64,000 nucleotides of DNA, taken from contig JAXMAR010000006.1 in NCBI GenBank assembly GCA_046350295.1, forward strand, positions 186,001 through 250,000. The letters run 5' to 3'. Origin of the DNA: JAXMAR01 sp046350295. Lineage in GTDB: Bacteria > Planctomycetota > Planctomycetia > Gemmatales > Gemmataceae. The notes below the pieces were generated by a model. That model was not told where the DNA came from. It ran no database searches and saw only the letters and a program-made list of their open reading frames with translations. Below are positions 47,213-54,370 of the stretch, piece after piece; the first letter of the stretch is position 1, and the number at the start of each line of letters is the position of its first letter. The translations under genes and the position numbers were made by a program.

Positions 47213-47487
47213 GGTTGGGGATTGACAATTAGCAATTGAAAATTAGCAATTTCAAATTGGGGGTAGTTGCGGGGGTTGCTGTTGCGGTCTGGAGGGTAGC
47301 GTCGGAACCACCAAAGGGGCGCCAGGGGAAGGCCGCATCCCTCTCGCTCATGGTTGGGGATTGACAATTAGCAATTGAAAATTAGCAATTTCAAATTGGG
47401 GGTAGTTGCCGGGGTTGCCGTTGCGGTCTGGAGGGTAGCGTCGGAACCACCAAAGGGGCGCCAGGGGAAGGCCGCATCCCTCTCGCT
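47210..47487. repeat. 139-bp tandem duplication, two copies
   Basis: The block starting CATGGTTGGGGATTGACAAT at 47210 recurs at 47349 with only a few differences (for example GCGGGGTTGCT versus GCCGGGGTTGCC). Each copy begins with the last codons around the isomerase start and includes an AT-rich stretch unlike the surrounding GC-rich sequence. No gene lies in the 342-bp gap. Confidence 0.85.
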
Positions 47488-47497
47488 CAAACAGGGC

Positions 47498-47555
47498 CCC
47501 GGCAACTACCCCAAATTGGAAATTGCTAATTGTCATTTGTCAATTGTCAATTCCC
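47498..47555. repeat. Inverted copy of the AT-rich part of the 139-bp repeat
   Basis: CCGGCAACTACCCCAAATTG and the following AATTGCTAATTGTC-type sequence is the reverse complement of the AT-rich head of the tandem copies at 47210 and 47349. The array can therefore fold back on itself. It ends at the clpS stop. Confidence 0.75.
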
Positions 47556-47926
47556 TAAGACCCAGGCGCCGGTTCCAGGTCCACTCCAAGCGGTCCCAGC
47601 TTCCGCCCGTCGTCCAGCACCTGGTGGAAGCTCTGGATCTGCTCTTGCTTCAGCTCCGCCACCTCTTTCGGCCCCGTCCACACGATGGCGCGTCCCGTGT
47701 GGTGCGCCTCGCTCATCATGAGCACGGCCTTCTGCTGATTGCAGCCCAGCACCTTTTGCAGCACATCGACGACGAAGTCGATCGTGTGATGGTCGTCGTT
47801 GAGCAGGATCACATGGAACGGCGGCAGACGGCGCGTCTTGTTCTCCGCTTTCGGCTTGGTCCGCGTCGTCACCCGCGGCTCGTATAGTTCGTCACTCACG
47901 GCTCTTGTGCTCCCATCGGATCGCAT
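47555..47926 (-). CDS. clpS: ATP-dependent Clp protease adaptor ClpS
   Basis: Delivers N-degron substrates to ClpA/ClpC-ClpP. The 123-residue protein has the ClpS core PPFHVILLNDDHHTIDFVVD, then VLQKVLGCNQQKAVLMMSEA and GRAIVWTGPKEVAELKQEQI. The start at 47926 (MRSDGSTRAVSDELYEP) lacks a good Shine-Dalgarno; a GTG at about 47905, with GGGAGC upstream, is an alternative that keeps the whole domain. Upstream lies a hairpin repeat, so the promoter must be short or further away. Confidence 0.93.
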   Translation of the reverse strand: MRSDGSTRAVSDELYEPRVTTRTKPKAENKTRRLPPFHVILLNDDHHTIDFVVDVLQKVLGCNQQKAVLMMSEAHHTGRAIVWTGPKEVAELKQEQIQSFHQVLDDGRKLGPLGVDLEPAPGS

Positions 47927-47930
47927 GTAG

Positions 47931-47979
47931 CCGAAGTCGTGGGACTTCGGATGGCGTAGCCGAAGTGGCAGGACTTCGG
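47931..47979. repeat. Two CCGAAGT...ACTTCGG hairpins
   Basis: CCGAAGTCGTGGGACTTCGG (47931-47950) and CCGAAGTGGCAGGACTTCGG (47960-47979) are each self-complementary with short loops and are spaced by 9 bases. The same unit, inverted and paired, occurs at 59587-59653, so it is a dispersed intergenic element. Confidence 0.75.
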
Positions 47980-48211
47980 ATGACGCCAGGCATGGCGGCG
48001 CGGCGTGCGAAAACCGCGACCCCTCTTTCATTTCTAGCTTAGACAACCGCCGCTGCAAAAGCAATTTTCCAGCGCCGGCGAACGCCCCACGCTTGTCCGG
48101 CGTCAAAGACCGAAGTACATTGAAAGGCGTTATCGCCATGGTACCCAATCACCACCAGCGGTCGCACGGATCGACGCGCACCACCGTCCGTGACCGCCGC
48201 GACCTTCTCTC

Positions 48212-49735
48212 ATGTCCCAAGGCGCCTCCCTGATCTGTGCCGCCATCGGTCGCACCCGGCACAAGATGATGCAGATCGAGATCCAGGAAGCCGCCAAGCG
48301 CGGCGCCAGACTGATCGAGCTGCGCCTCGACTTCCTCGCTAAGGCCCCCGATTTCAAGCGGCTCCTCGCCGGCAAGCCGTGCCCCCTCATCGCCACCGTC
48401 CGCCGCGCCCAGGACGGCGGCCGCTGGGGCGGCACGGAGGAGGAGCGCCTCATGCTCCTGCGCCAGGCCATTGTCGCGGGCTTCGATTACGTCGACCTCG
48501 AAACCGACGTCGCCGACGGCATCCGCCGCTTCGGCGCCGTCAAACGCATCATCAGCTACCACAACCTCCGCAACACCCCGGCCGATCTCGACGAGCTTTA
48601 CGAAAAGATGTGCGGCCAGGACCCGGACATCGTCAAGATCGCCGTCACCGCCCAGCAGCCCGAAGACAACCTCCGCGTCCTCGACCTGGTCCGCAAGCAA
48701 ACCAAGCCGACGATCGCCCATTGCATGGGAGACCTCGGCACGTGCAGCCGCGTCCTGGGGGCGCGTTTCGGCGCCCCGTTCACGTACGCCGCCTTCAACA
48801 AGGAGCGCTCCCTCGCCCCCGGCATCTTCAGCTACGAGGATCTTAAACGCGTCTACCAGTACGAGGACATTACCTCCGACGCGGACATCTTCGGCGTCAT
48901 CGGCGATCCCGTGGCCCATAGCCTCAGCCCTCTCATCCACAACCGCAGCTTCCGCGACGAGAAGGTCAACGCCGTCTACGTCCCCTTCCGCGTGCCGCGC
49001 GGCGAGCTCGCCGACTTCCTCAAGAGCTTCGAAACGCTCGGCGTCCGCGGCTACAGCGTCACCCTGCCCCACAAGGAGGCCGCCGCCAAGCTCGCCCCGG
49101 AGGTCGACGAGGCCGTGGAGCTGATCGGGGCCGCCAATACCCTCGTCAAGACGCCGGACGGCTGGCACGCGTTCAACACCGACGGCCAGGCCGCCATCGA
49201 CTCCCTGCGCGAGCACTTGCCCAAGGACTCCGTGGGCGGCCCAGGACATCTGTCGAACCGCACGGTCCTCGTGCTCGGCGCCGGCGGCGTCGCCCGCGCC
49301 TTGGCTTTCTCCTTGCAGCGTGAAGGCGTCCCGCTCTCCATCACCAACCGCACCGCCGAGCGTGCCCAGGCCCTGGCCCATGAAGTCGGCTGCAAAGCCA
49401 TCGACTGGGGCGCCCGCCACAGCGTCGTTTGCGATACGCTCATCAACTGCACCTCCGTCGGCATGCACCCCAACGTCGACGAGTGCCCCATCCACGCCAG
49501 CTTCCTCAAGCCCGGCCTCATGGTCTTCGACACCATCTATACGCCGGAAACCACCATGCTCATCCGCGAAGCCCAGTCGCGCGGCTGCCACGTCCTCACC
49601 GGCGTCGACATGTTCGTCCGCCAGGCCGGACTCCAGTTCAAGCTCTTCACCGGCAAAGCCCCGAACCTGACCCTCATGGAGAAACTCGTCCGCCGCGCCC
49701 TGTCGCCGGTCCACGTCCCCGACGACGATGGGTGA
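48212..49735 (+). CDS. aroDE: Bifunctional type I 3-dehydroquinate dehydratase / shikimate dehydrogenase
   Basis: A 507-residue fusion performing two consecutive shikimate-pathway steps. The N-terminal half is the type I dehydratase: LIELRLDFLAKAPDFKRLL, YVDLETDVADGIRRFG, RIISYHNLRNTPADLDEL (active-site His) and DIVKIAVTAQQPEDN (Schiff-base Lys). From about residue 230 comes the dehydrogenase: GVIGDPVAHSLSPLIHNRSF, GYSVTLPHKEAAAKLAPEVD, the NADP loop VLVLGAGGVARALAFSLQ, NRTAERAQ and NCTSVGMHPNVDECP. Plants have the same fusion order, as do some planctomycetes. aroK follows after 186 bp. Confidence 0.95.
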   Translation: MSQGASLICAAIGRTRHKMMQIEIQEAAKRGARLIELRLDFLAKAPDFKRLLAGKPCPLIATVRRAQDGGRWGGTEEERLMLLRQAIVAGFDYVDLETDVADGIRRFGAVKRIISYHNLRNTPADLDELYEKMCGQDPDIVKIAVTAQQPEDNLRVLDLVRKQTKPTIAHCMGDLGTCSRVLGARFGAPFTYAAFNKERSLAPGIFSYEDLKRVYQYEDITSDADIFGVIGDPVAHSLSPLIHNRSFRDEKVNAVYVPFRVPRGELADFLKSFETLGVRGYSVTLPHKEAAAKLAPEVDEAVELIGAANTLVKTPDGWHAFNTDGQAAIDSLREHLPKDSVGGPGHLSNRTVLVLGAGGVARALAFSLQREGVPLSITNRTAERAQALAHEVGCKAIDWGARHSVVCDTLINCTSVGMHPNVDECPIHASFLKPGLMVFDTIYTPETTMLIREAQSRGCHVLTGVDMFVRQAGLQFKLFTGKAPNLTLMEKLVRRALSPVHVPDDDG

Positions 49736-49751
49736 GACGGATAGTGCGACC

Positions 49752-49805
49752 TGGGTGGCATGGGTGGCATGGGTGGCATGGGTGGCATGGGTGGCATGGG
49801 TGGCA
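49752..49805. repeat. Six tandem copies of TGGGTGGCA
   Basis: Nine-base units repeat six times without variation, followed directly by GCATGCTTTTGCGG. The array lies between aroDE and aroK. There are no spacers, so it is not a CRISPR. Copy-number variation between strains is likely. Confidence 0.85.
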
Positions 49806-49864
49806 TGCTTTTGCGGATCCGGACAAGGCTCGTTGACGTGCCGGCTCACACCGCAAAAGCATGC
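49803..49864. terminator. 14-bp perfect inverted repeat between aroDE and aroK
   Basis: GCATGCTTTTGCGG (49803-49816) pairs with CCGCAAAAGCATGC (49851-49864) across a 34-base loop. It could act as a weak terminator, mRNA processing site or protein-binding site, or be the border of a small mobile palindrome together with the adjacent tandem repeat. Confidence 0.45.
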
Positions 49865-49921
49865 TCGGCGGCGTCCCAAGACAGCGAACGTGATCGACCG
49901 AAATGTTGCTCCCATCGCGCC

Positions 49922-50446
49922 ATGAACCTCTACCTCATCGGCTACCGCGGCACCGGCAAATCCACCGTGGCCCGTCTCGTCGCCGACAGCCTCGACCGGC
50001 CCTGGCGCGACGCCGACGCCCTCCTCGAAGAACGCGCCGGTCAAACTATCCGCGCCATCTTCGCCGCCGAAGGGGAGGCCGGGTTCCGCGAGCGCGAGGC
50101 CGCCATCCTCCGCGAACTCGACAGGGAGGACGGCTTGGTCGTCGCCACCGGCGGCGGCGTTATCCTGCGCGAGGACAACCGCGCCATCCTCGGCCGCGGC
50201 AAGGCCGTCTGGCTCACGGCTTCCGCCGAGCGCCTCTGGGACCGGCTGCAAGCGGATGCGACTACCGGCGAGCGCCGCCCCAACCTGAGCGGCGGCGGCC
50301 TCGAGGAAATCCGCGAACTTCTCGCCGTGCGCGCGCCTCATTACCAGGCGTGTGCCGATCTCGCCGTGGCGACGGACCACCGCTCGCCCGCGGAAGTCGC
50401 GGCATTGGTCGCGGACTGGTTTCGCAATACAACTCAAGAGACATGA
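49922..50446 (+). CDS. aroK: Shikimate kinase
   Basis: Phosphorylates shikimate with ATP, the step after AroDE. The 174-residue protein has P-loop GYRGTGKSTVA, the substrate Asp in WRDADALLEERAG, and VVATGGGVILRED. The ATG at 49922 places MNLYLIGYRGTGKST at the N-terminus as usual; a longer reading through the tandem repeat is rejected. It directly precedes the prepilin peptidase gene. Confidence 0.95.
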   Translation: MNLYLIGYRGTGKSTVARLVADSLDRPWRDADALLEERAGQTIRAIFAAEGEAGFREREAAILRELDREDGLVVATGGGVILREDNRAILGRGKAVWLTASAERLWDRLQADATTGERRPNLSGGGLEEIRELLAVRAPHYQACADLAVATDHRSPAEVAALVADWFRNTTQET

Positions 50447-50483
50447 GGCTCCACACCACCCGAGTCCAAACCCCGGACGAGCC

Positions 50484-51629
50484 TTGCTTCCCGTCGCGAT
50501 CATCACCACCTGGCTGCTCCTCACCTTCCTCCTCGGCGCCACCGTCGGCAGCTTCCTCAACGTCGTCATCGGCCGCCTGCCCAAGGAGAAGAGCATCCTC
50601 TGGCCCGGTTCACGCTGCGGCGCCTGCCTCCAGCCCATCCCCTGGTATCACAACCTTCCCATCGTCAGCTACCTCTGGCTCAAGGGCCGCTGCGGTAAAT
50701 GCGGCGCGAGGTTCTCCCCCCGCTATCTCATCGTCGAGGCCCTCTGCGGCCTCTCGTTCGCGGGCCTCTACTACGCCGAGATGGTCGTCAACATCCACAA
50801 CTGGCCTCTCGGCAATCGCGCCTGGGCCTTCGCGTACGGTCTCCCGCCCCCAAGCTGGTGGCTCGGCTACATCTTCCATGCGACCCTCTTCTCCTTCCTT
50901 TTCGCCGCCTCCGTCTGCGACCTCGACGGGATGGAGATCCCCCTCTCCCTCACGATGACCGGCACGCTCATCGGCCTCATCGGCGCCGTCCTCTTGCCCT
51001 GGCCCTGGCCCTGGATGCCGGCCGAGGCGACACCGCGAGCCCTGGTCCCGGCCGGTGTACCGGGCCTGGGACCCTTCATCGTGCAACCGGGGTCGGAATG
51101 GAGAGCCGGCTCGATCGGCGAAGGCGTCTATCCCTGGCCGGTCGCCGGTCCTCTGCCCGAATGGCTCGCCCCCGGCGGCAATTTCCAGACCGGCCTCGCC
51201 ACCGGATTGGCCGGCGCGCTCGCCGGAACGTTCCTGGCCCGCTTCGTCGGCTTCGTCTTCAGCGCCGCTCTCGGCAAGGAAGCCCTCGGCCTGGGGGACG
51301 CCGACCTGTTGATGATGGCCGGCGCCTTCGTCGGCTGGCAGGTCGTCGTCGCCGCCTTCTTCATCAGCGTCTTTCCCGGACTCCTCTTCGGCATCATCCA
51401 GGCCATCTTCGTCCGCGGCGGCCATTTCCCGTTCGGCCCGTCCCTCGCCGGCGGCGTCCTGATCGCTCTGCTCGGCTGGCACTGGATCGGCCCCTATTTG
51501 CAGCCCGTCCTGTTCGACGCCTGGTTCCTGATGATCCTCACGGTGGCGAGGCGCCTCATGATGGCGGTCCTCGGCTTCGCGCTGACCCGGATCACGCAAG
51601 GCGGCCCTCGCCCCGAGGAAGCCTCCTAG
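50484..51629 (+). CDS. pilD: Prepilin peptidase (A24 family)
   Basis: Cleaves and methylates type IV prepilin-like proteins at the inner membrane. LLLTFLLGATVGSFLNVVIG begins helix 1. The zinc-binding loop has RCGACLQPIPW and GRCGKCGARFSPRY (two C-x2-C pairs). The catalytic aspartates lie in CDLDGMEIP and LGLGDADLLMMAGAFVG. Several helices follow. No ATG fits: TTG 50484 (LLPVAIITTWLL) is the most likely start, giving 381 residues. An insertion of about 60 residues (PWPWMPAEATPRALVPAGVP) precedes the second aspartate. Confidence 0.9.
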   Translation: MLPVAIITTWLLLTFLLGATVGSFLNVVIGRLPKEKSILWPGSRCGACLQPIPWYHNLPIVSYLWLKGRCGKCGARFSPRYLIVEALCGLSFAGLYYAEMVVNIHNWPLGNRAWAFAYGLPPPSWWLGYIFHATLFSFLFAASVCDLDGMEIPLSLTMTGTLIGLIGAVLLPWPWPWMPAEATPRALVPAGVPGLGPFIVQPGSEWRAGSIGEGVYPWPVAGPLPEWLAPGGNFQTGLATGLAGALAGTFLARFVGFVFSAALGKEALGLGDADLLMMAGAFVGWQVVVAAFFISVFPGLLFGIIQAIFVRGGHFPFGPSLAGGVLIALLGWHWIGPYLQPVLFDAWFLMILTVARRLMMAVLGFALTRITQGGPRPEEAS

Positions 51630-51667
51630 CCGGGCGGGAACCAACCTCAGCCGAAAGAGACCTGACT

Positions 51668-52279
51668 ATGCCTGAAATCCTGATCGTCGATTACGGCATG
51701 GCGAACCTGCGCAGCGTGCAGAAGGCGTTCGAGCGCTTCGGCCACGCCGCCCGGATCTCCGGCTCCGCCGAAGACATCGCCGCGGCCGACAAGCTCGTCC
51801 TCCCCGGCGTCGGCGCCTTCCGCGACGCCATCGCCCGCCTGCGCGAAGCCCGCCTCGACGCCCCCATCCGCCGCCACATCGACGCCGGAAAACCCTTCTT
51901 CGGCATCTGCCTCGGCCTCCAGCTCCTCTTCACCCGCAGCTTCGAAGACGGCGTCTACGAAGGCCTCAACATCTTCCCCGGCGACGTCGTCCGCTTCAAA
52001 GACGTCCCCGGCCTCAAAGTCCCCCACATGGGCTGGAACCAGCTCCGCATCAAGAAACCCGCCCCCCACCTCGCCGACTTCCCCCCCGGTGGTTCGGTGT
52101 ATTTCGTCCATTCCTACTACGTCGTCCCCGCCAGCCGCGACCTGATCGGCACCGAGACGGATTACCCGACGCCGTTCACGTCGAGCATCTGGCAAGACAA
52201 CGTCTTCGCGACGCAGTTCCACCCGGAGAAGAGCCAGGCGGCGGGGCTGGGGATGCTGAAGCGATTCGCGGACCTTTAA
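51668..52279 (+). CDS. hisH: Imidazole glycerol phosphate synthase, glutamine amidotransferase subunit
   Basis: Supplies ammonia from glutamine to HisF in histidine synthesis. The 203-residue protein shows ILIVDYGMANLRSVQKAFER, LVLPGVGAF, nucleophile FFGICLGLQLLF, YFVHSYYV and VFATQFHPEKSQAAGLGMLK with the His/Glu dyad. Start at 51668 with AAAGAG upstream. Usually hisA follows at once; here 1.3 kb of repeats, a gene scar and a toxin-antitoxin pair intervene. Confidence 0.95.
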   Translation: MPEILIVDYGMANLRSVQKAFERFGHAARISGSAEDIAAADKLVLPGVGAFRDAIARLREARLDAPIRRHIDAGKPFFGICLGLQLLFTRSFEDGVYEGLNIFPGDVVRFKDVPGLKVPHMGWNQLRIKKPAPHLADFPPGGSVYFVHSYYVVPASRDLIGTETDYPTPFTSSIWQDNVFATQFHPEKSQAAGLGMLKRFADL

Positions 52280-52314
52280 CCGCATATGCTGGGCACAAAG
52301 TGATGTAGCGTGCT

Positions 52315-52520
52315 CTGAGCCCCAAAGGGGCGGGCAGCCAATAGCCAGGGGTGTGAACCCCTGGAACGGGGTTATTGGAAGTCGGGGAGCCCTGAAAGGG
52401 CGGCAGAAAACATGGCATTTGCAATCGTACTGTCGCCCCTTCGGGGCTTGGGAACCGCTTGAACTTCGCCTCCAGGGGCTCACGCCCCTGGCTATTGGCT
52501 GCCCGCCCCTTTGGGGCTCA
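52315..52520. repeat. Long inverted repeat element (about 49-bp arms)
   Basis: TGAGCCCCAAAGGGGCGGGC...CAATAGCCAGGGG (52315-52363) is the near-perfect reverse complement of CCCCTGGCTATTG...GCCCCTTTGGGGCTCA (52472-52520). Within it are smaller palindromes: CCAGGGG..CCCCTGG, GCCCTGAAAGGGC and GCCCCTTCGGGGC. It has the look of a non-coding mobile palindrome (MITE- or REP-like). Confidence 0.75.
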
Positions 52521-52521
52521 G

Positions 52522-52614
52522 CAAGAAACCGTCTTCGGGGCCGACCCCGCCGCCGTCGCCCGCCAGTGGGTCGAGCAGGGTCTGGGGATGCTGAAGCGGT
52601 TCGCGGCGCTATGA
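52522..52614 (+). pseudogene. Chimeric scar: hisA fragment fused in frame to hisH tail
   Basis: Bases 52522-52580 match hisA 53645-53703 at 57 of 59 positions. Bases 52582-52606 match the hisH end 52247-52271 at 24 of 25. The junction keeps one frame, reading QETVFGADPAAVARQWVEQG then LGMLKRFAAL and a stop at TGA 52614. It is the remnant of a second hisH-hisA copy from which the middle was deleted. No start codon remains, so it is not expressed. Bases 52615-52851 hold nothing recognisable. Confidence 0.85.
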
Positions 52615-52851
52615 GTTCCACGCGACACGTGGCGAGCCAATGAAGAATGGAGAACCGAAAACGGAGGAATTAGAATTCAGAAGGAGAGAGCAGGACGTGG
52701 TGGTTCGATGAACCCGCGGCAGAAACGCGAATGAGCCGGAGCGGTATTCCGGACGAGCCCATTGGCTTATGATAGCGAAAGGAGGCTCCTTGCCTGGACC
52801 TCGGAGCCGTGATTAGGATGATGGTTGCCCAAGCGCAAGCGAGTGCGTCTC

Positions 52852-53064
52852 ATGACGATCACCGTTCAAGCCGTGTACGAGAACGGCGTTCTCAAGCTCA
52901 GCGAGCCATTGCCCCTCAAGGATGGGGAGAGCGTCGTCGCAACCGTCGAGACGTCCATTTCCTGGGCTCAGAGAACGGCTGGATTGCTGAAATGGACCGG
53001 CGATCCGGAAGTCTTGCGCCAGATTGCGGAAGACGATGATTTCAGCGTTCGGGAGGCGCGATGA
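52852..53064 (+). CDS. DUF104/AF2212-like antitoxin
   Basis: A 70-residue protein: MTITVQAVYENGVLKLSEPL, then PLKDGESVVATVE, the short beta-barrel pattern of AF2212-like (DUF104) antitoxins that accompany PIN toxins. The stop overlaps the next start (ATGA). Its C-terminal half (LLKWTGDPEVLRQIAEDDD) is probably the toxin-binding segment. Confidence 0.8.
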   Translation: MTITVQAVYENGVLKLSEPLPLKDGESVVATVETSISWAQRTAGLLKWTGDPEVLRQIAEDDDFSVREAR

Positions 53065-53561
53065 CATTCGCCAGCATAGCGCCCGGCGCAGCCATCTTTC
53101 TCGATGCGAACACGCTTATCTACCATTTCTCCAGTGACCCAAAGCACGGTCCGGCATGCACTCAACTCATGCAGCGCATTGAGCGCCAGGACGTCGCCGC
53201 CTTTACCTCCTCTGATGTCTTGACGGACTTGGCGCATCGGTTGATGACGCTGGAAGCGATTCAGCGCTTCGGCTGGCCTGCCACGGGCATTGCGTCTCGG
53301 CTGCGGAAGAATCGCACGGACATCACCAAGCTGACCCGCTTCCGGCAGGCATTGCTTGATTTGCCTCAATCGCGAATTCAGGTTTTCCCGATCACTCAAG
53401 CCCTCGTAGGAGCTGCTGCGTTTCTAAGCCAACAACACGCCTTGCTTACGGGCGACGCGCTTGTGGTCGCGGTCATGCAGGCGAACGGGCTGTCCGACCT
53501 TGCAAGCGCGGATCCGGATTTTGATACCGTCCCCGGTTTGAGGCGTTATTCGCCCATCTGA
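53061..53561 (+). CDS. PIN-domain ribonuclease toxin (VapC-like)
   Basis: A 166-residue PIN protein. IFLDANTLIYHFSSD supplies the first Asp, FTSSDVLTDLAHRLM a central acidic site, and LLTGDALVVAVMQANG with ASADPDFDTV the last Asp residues. Translationally coupled to the antitoxin by 4 nt. VapC-type toxins cleave RNA and are held inactive by the antitoxin. The pair was inserted between hisH and hisA. Confidence 0.88.
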   Translation: MTFASIAPGAAIFLDANTLIYHFSSDPKHGPACTQLMQRIERQDVAAFTSSDVLTDLAHRLMTLEAIQRFGWPATGIASRLRKNRTDITKLTRFRQALLDLPQSRIQVFPITQALVGAAAFLSQQHALLTGDALVVAVMQANGLSDLASADPDFDTVPGLRRYSPI

Positions 53562-53575
53562 TTCGAAAGAACTCC

Positions 53576-54304
53576 ATGCGTATCTACCCCGCCATCGACC
53601 TCCGCGGCGGCCAGTGCGTCCGCCTCCGCCAGGGCGATTATCAACAAGAAACCGTCTTCGGCGCCGACCCCGCCGCCGTCGCCCGCAAGTGGGTCGAGCA
53701 GGGCGCCGAGTTCCTCCACATCGTCGATCTCGACGGCGCCCGCGATGGCCGGCCCGTCAACGGGACCAGCGTCCGCGGCATCGTGCAGGCGAGCGGCGTT
53801 CCCTGTCAGCTCGGCGGCGGACTGCGCAGCCAAGACCACATCGACGAAGCGCTCGGCTGGGGCGTCGCGCGCGTCGTCATCGGCACCAAGGCCCTCCAGT
53901 CCCCGGCCTGGCTCGAAGAGATGTGCGGCAAGTTTCCGCATAGGATAGTCCTTGGCATCGACGCCAGGGACGGCATGGTCGCGACGCACGGCTGGCTCGA
54001 CGTGTCGCAGACGCCCGCCCTCGACCTGGCGCGCCGTCTCGAGCATTTGCCGCTCGCCGCCATCGTGTACACCGACATCGCCCGCGACGGCATGCTGCAG
54101 GGCGCCAACGTCGCCGCCATGGGCCAGATGTGCGGCGCGGTAAGGACGCCGGTCATCGCCTCGGGCGGCGTCACGACGCTCGACGACATCCGGGCCCTGG
54201 CGGCGCTGCCGCTGGAGGGAGCGATCGTCGGCCGGGCCCTTTATGAAGATCGGCTTTCTTTGAAAGAAGCGCTTGCGGTTTGTGTCGAAATGAAGAATAA
54301 ATGA
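53576..54304 (+). CDS. hisA: Phosphoribosylformimino-5-aminoimidazole carboxamide ribotide isomerase
   Basis: Catalyses the ring-opening isomerisation before HisFH. The 242-residue TIM barrel has YPAIDLRGGQCVRLRQGDY with the first catalytic Asp, VPCQLGGGLRSQDHIDEALG, VVIGTKALQ and AAIVYTDIARDGMLQGANV with the second Asp. The start is 14 bp after the PIN stop, so it may now be transcribed with the toxin-antitoxin genes. A 59-bp fragment of this gene is present upstream at 52522. Confidence 0.95.
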   Translation: MRIYPAIDLRGGQCVRLRQGDYQQETVFGADPAAVARKWVEQGAEFLHIVDLDGARDGRPVNGTSVRGIVQASGVPCQLGGGLRSQDHIDEALGWGVARVVIGTKALQSPAWLEEMCGKFPHRIVLGIDARDGMVATHGWLDVSQTPALDLARRLEHLPLAAIVYTDIARDGMLQGANVAAMGQMCGAVRTPVIASGGVTTLDDIRALAALPLEGAIVGRALYEDRLSLKEALAVCVEMKNK

Positions 54305-54370
54305 AGCATTCCCCGCGCGCTGCGGCGAGCGGCGCGGCCTCTCTGACATCCTGAAGGCGGAGCTTTTTTC

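Noticed and set aside
49752..49805. Possible CRISPR array
   Set aside because: The 9-base units are contiguous without spacers and there are no cas genes.
49760..49921. N-terminal extension of shikimate kinase through the repeat
   Set aside because: It would add poly-Gly-Met from the minisatellite; the family starts at the ATG at 49922.
48149..50638. An 829-codon minus-strand frame opposite aroDE and aroK
   Set aside because: It includes the translated tandem repeat (HATHAT phrase) and no domain; shadow of the sense genes.
52353..52643. Small gene across the inverted-repeat element
   Set aside because: The frame runs through palindromic DNA and then the hisA fossil in another frame; no ribosome-binding site and no domain.
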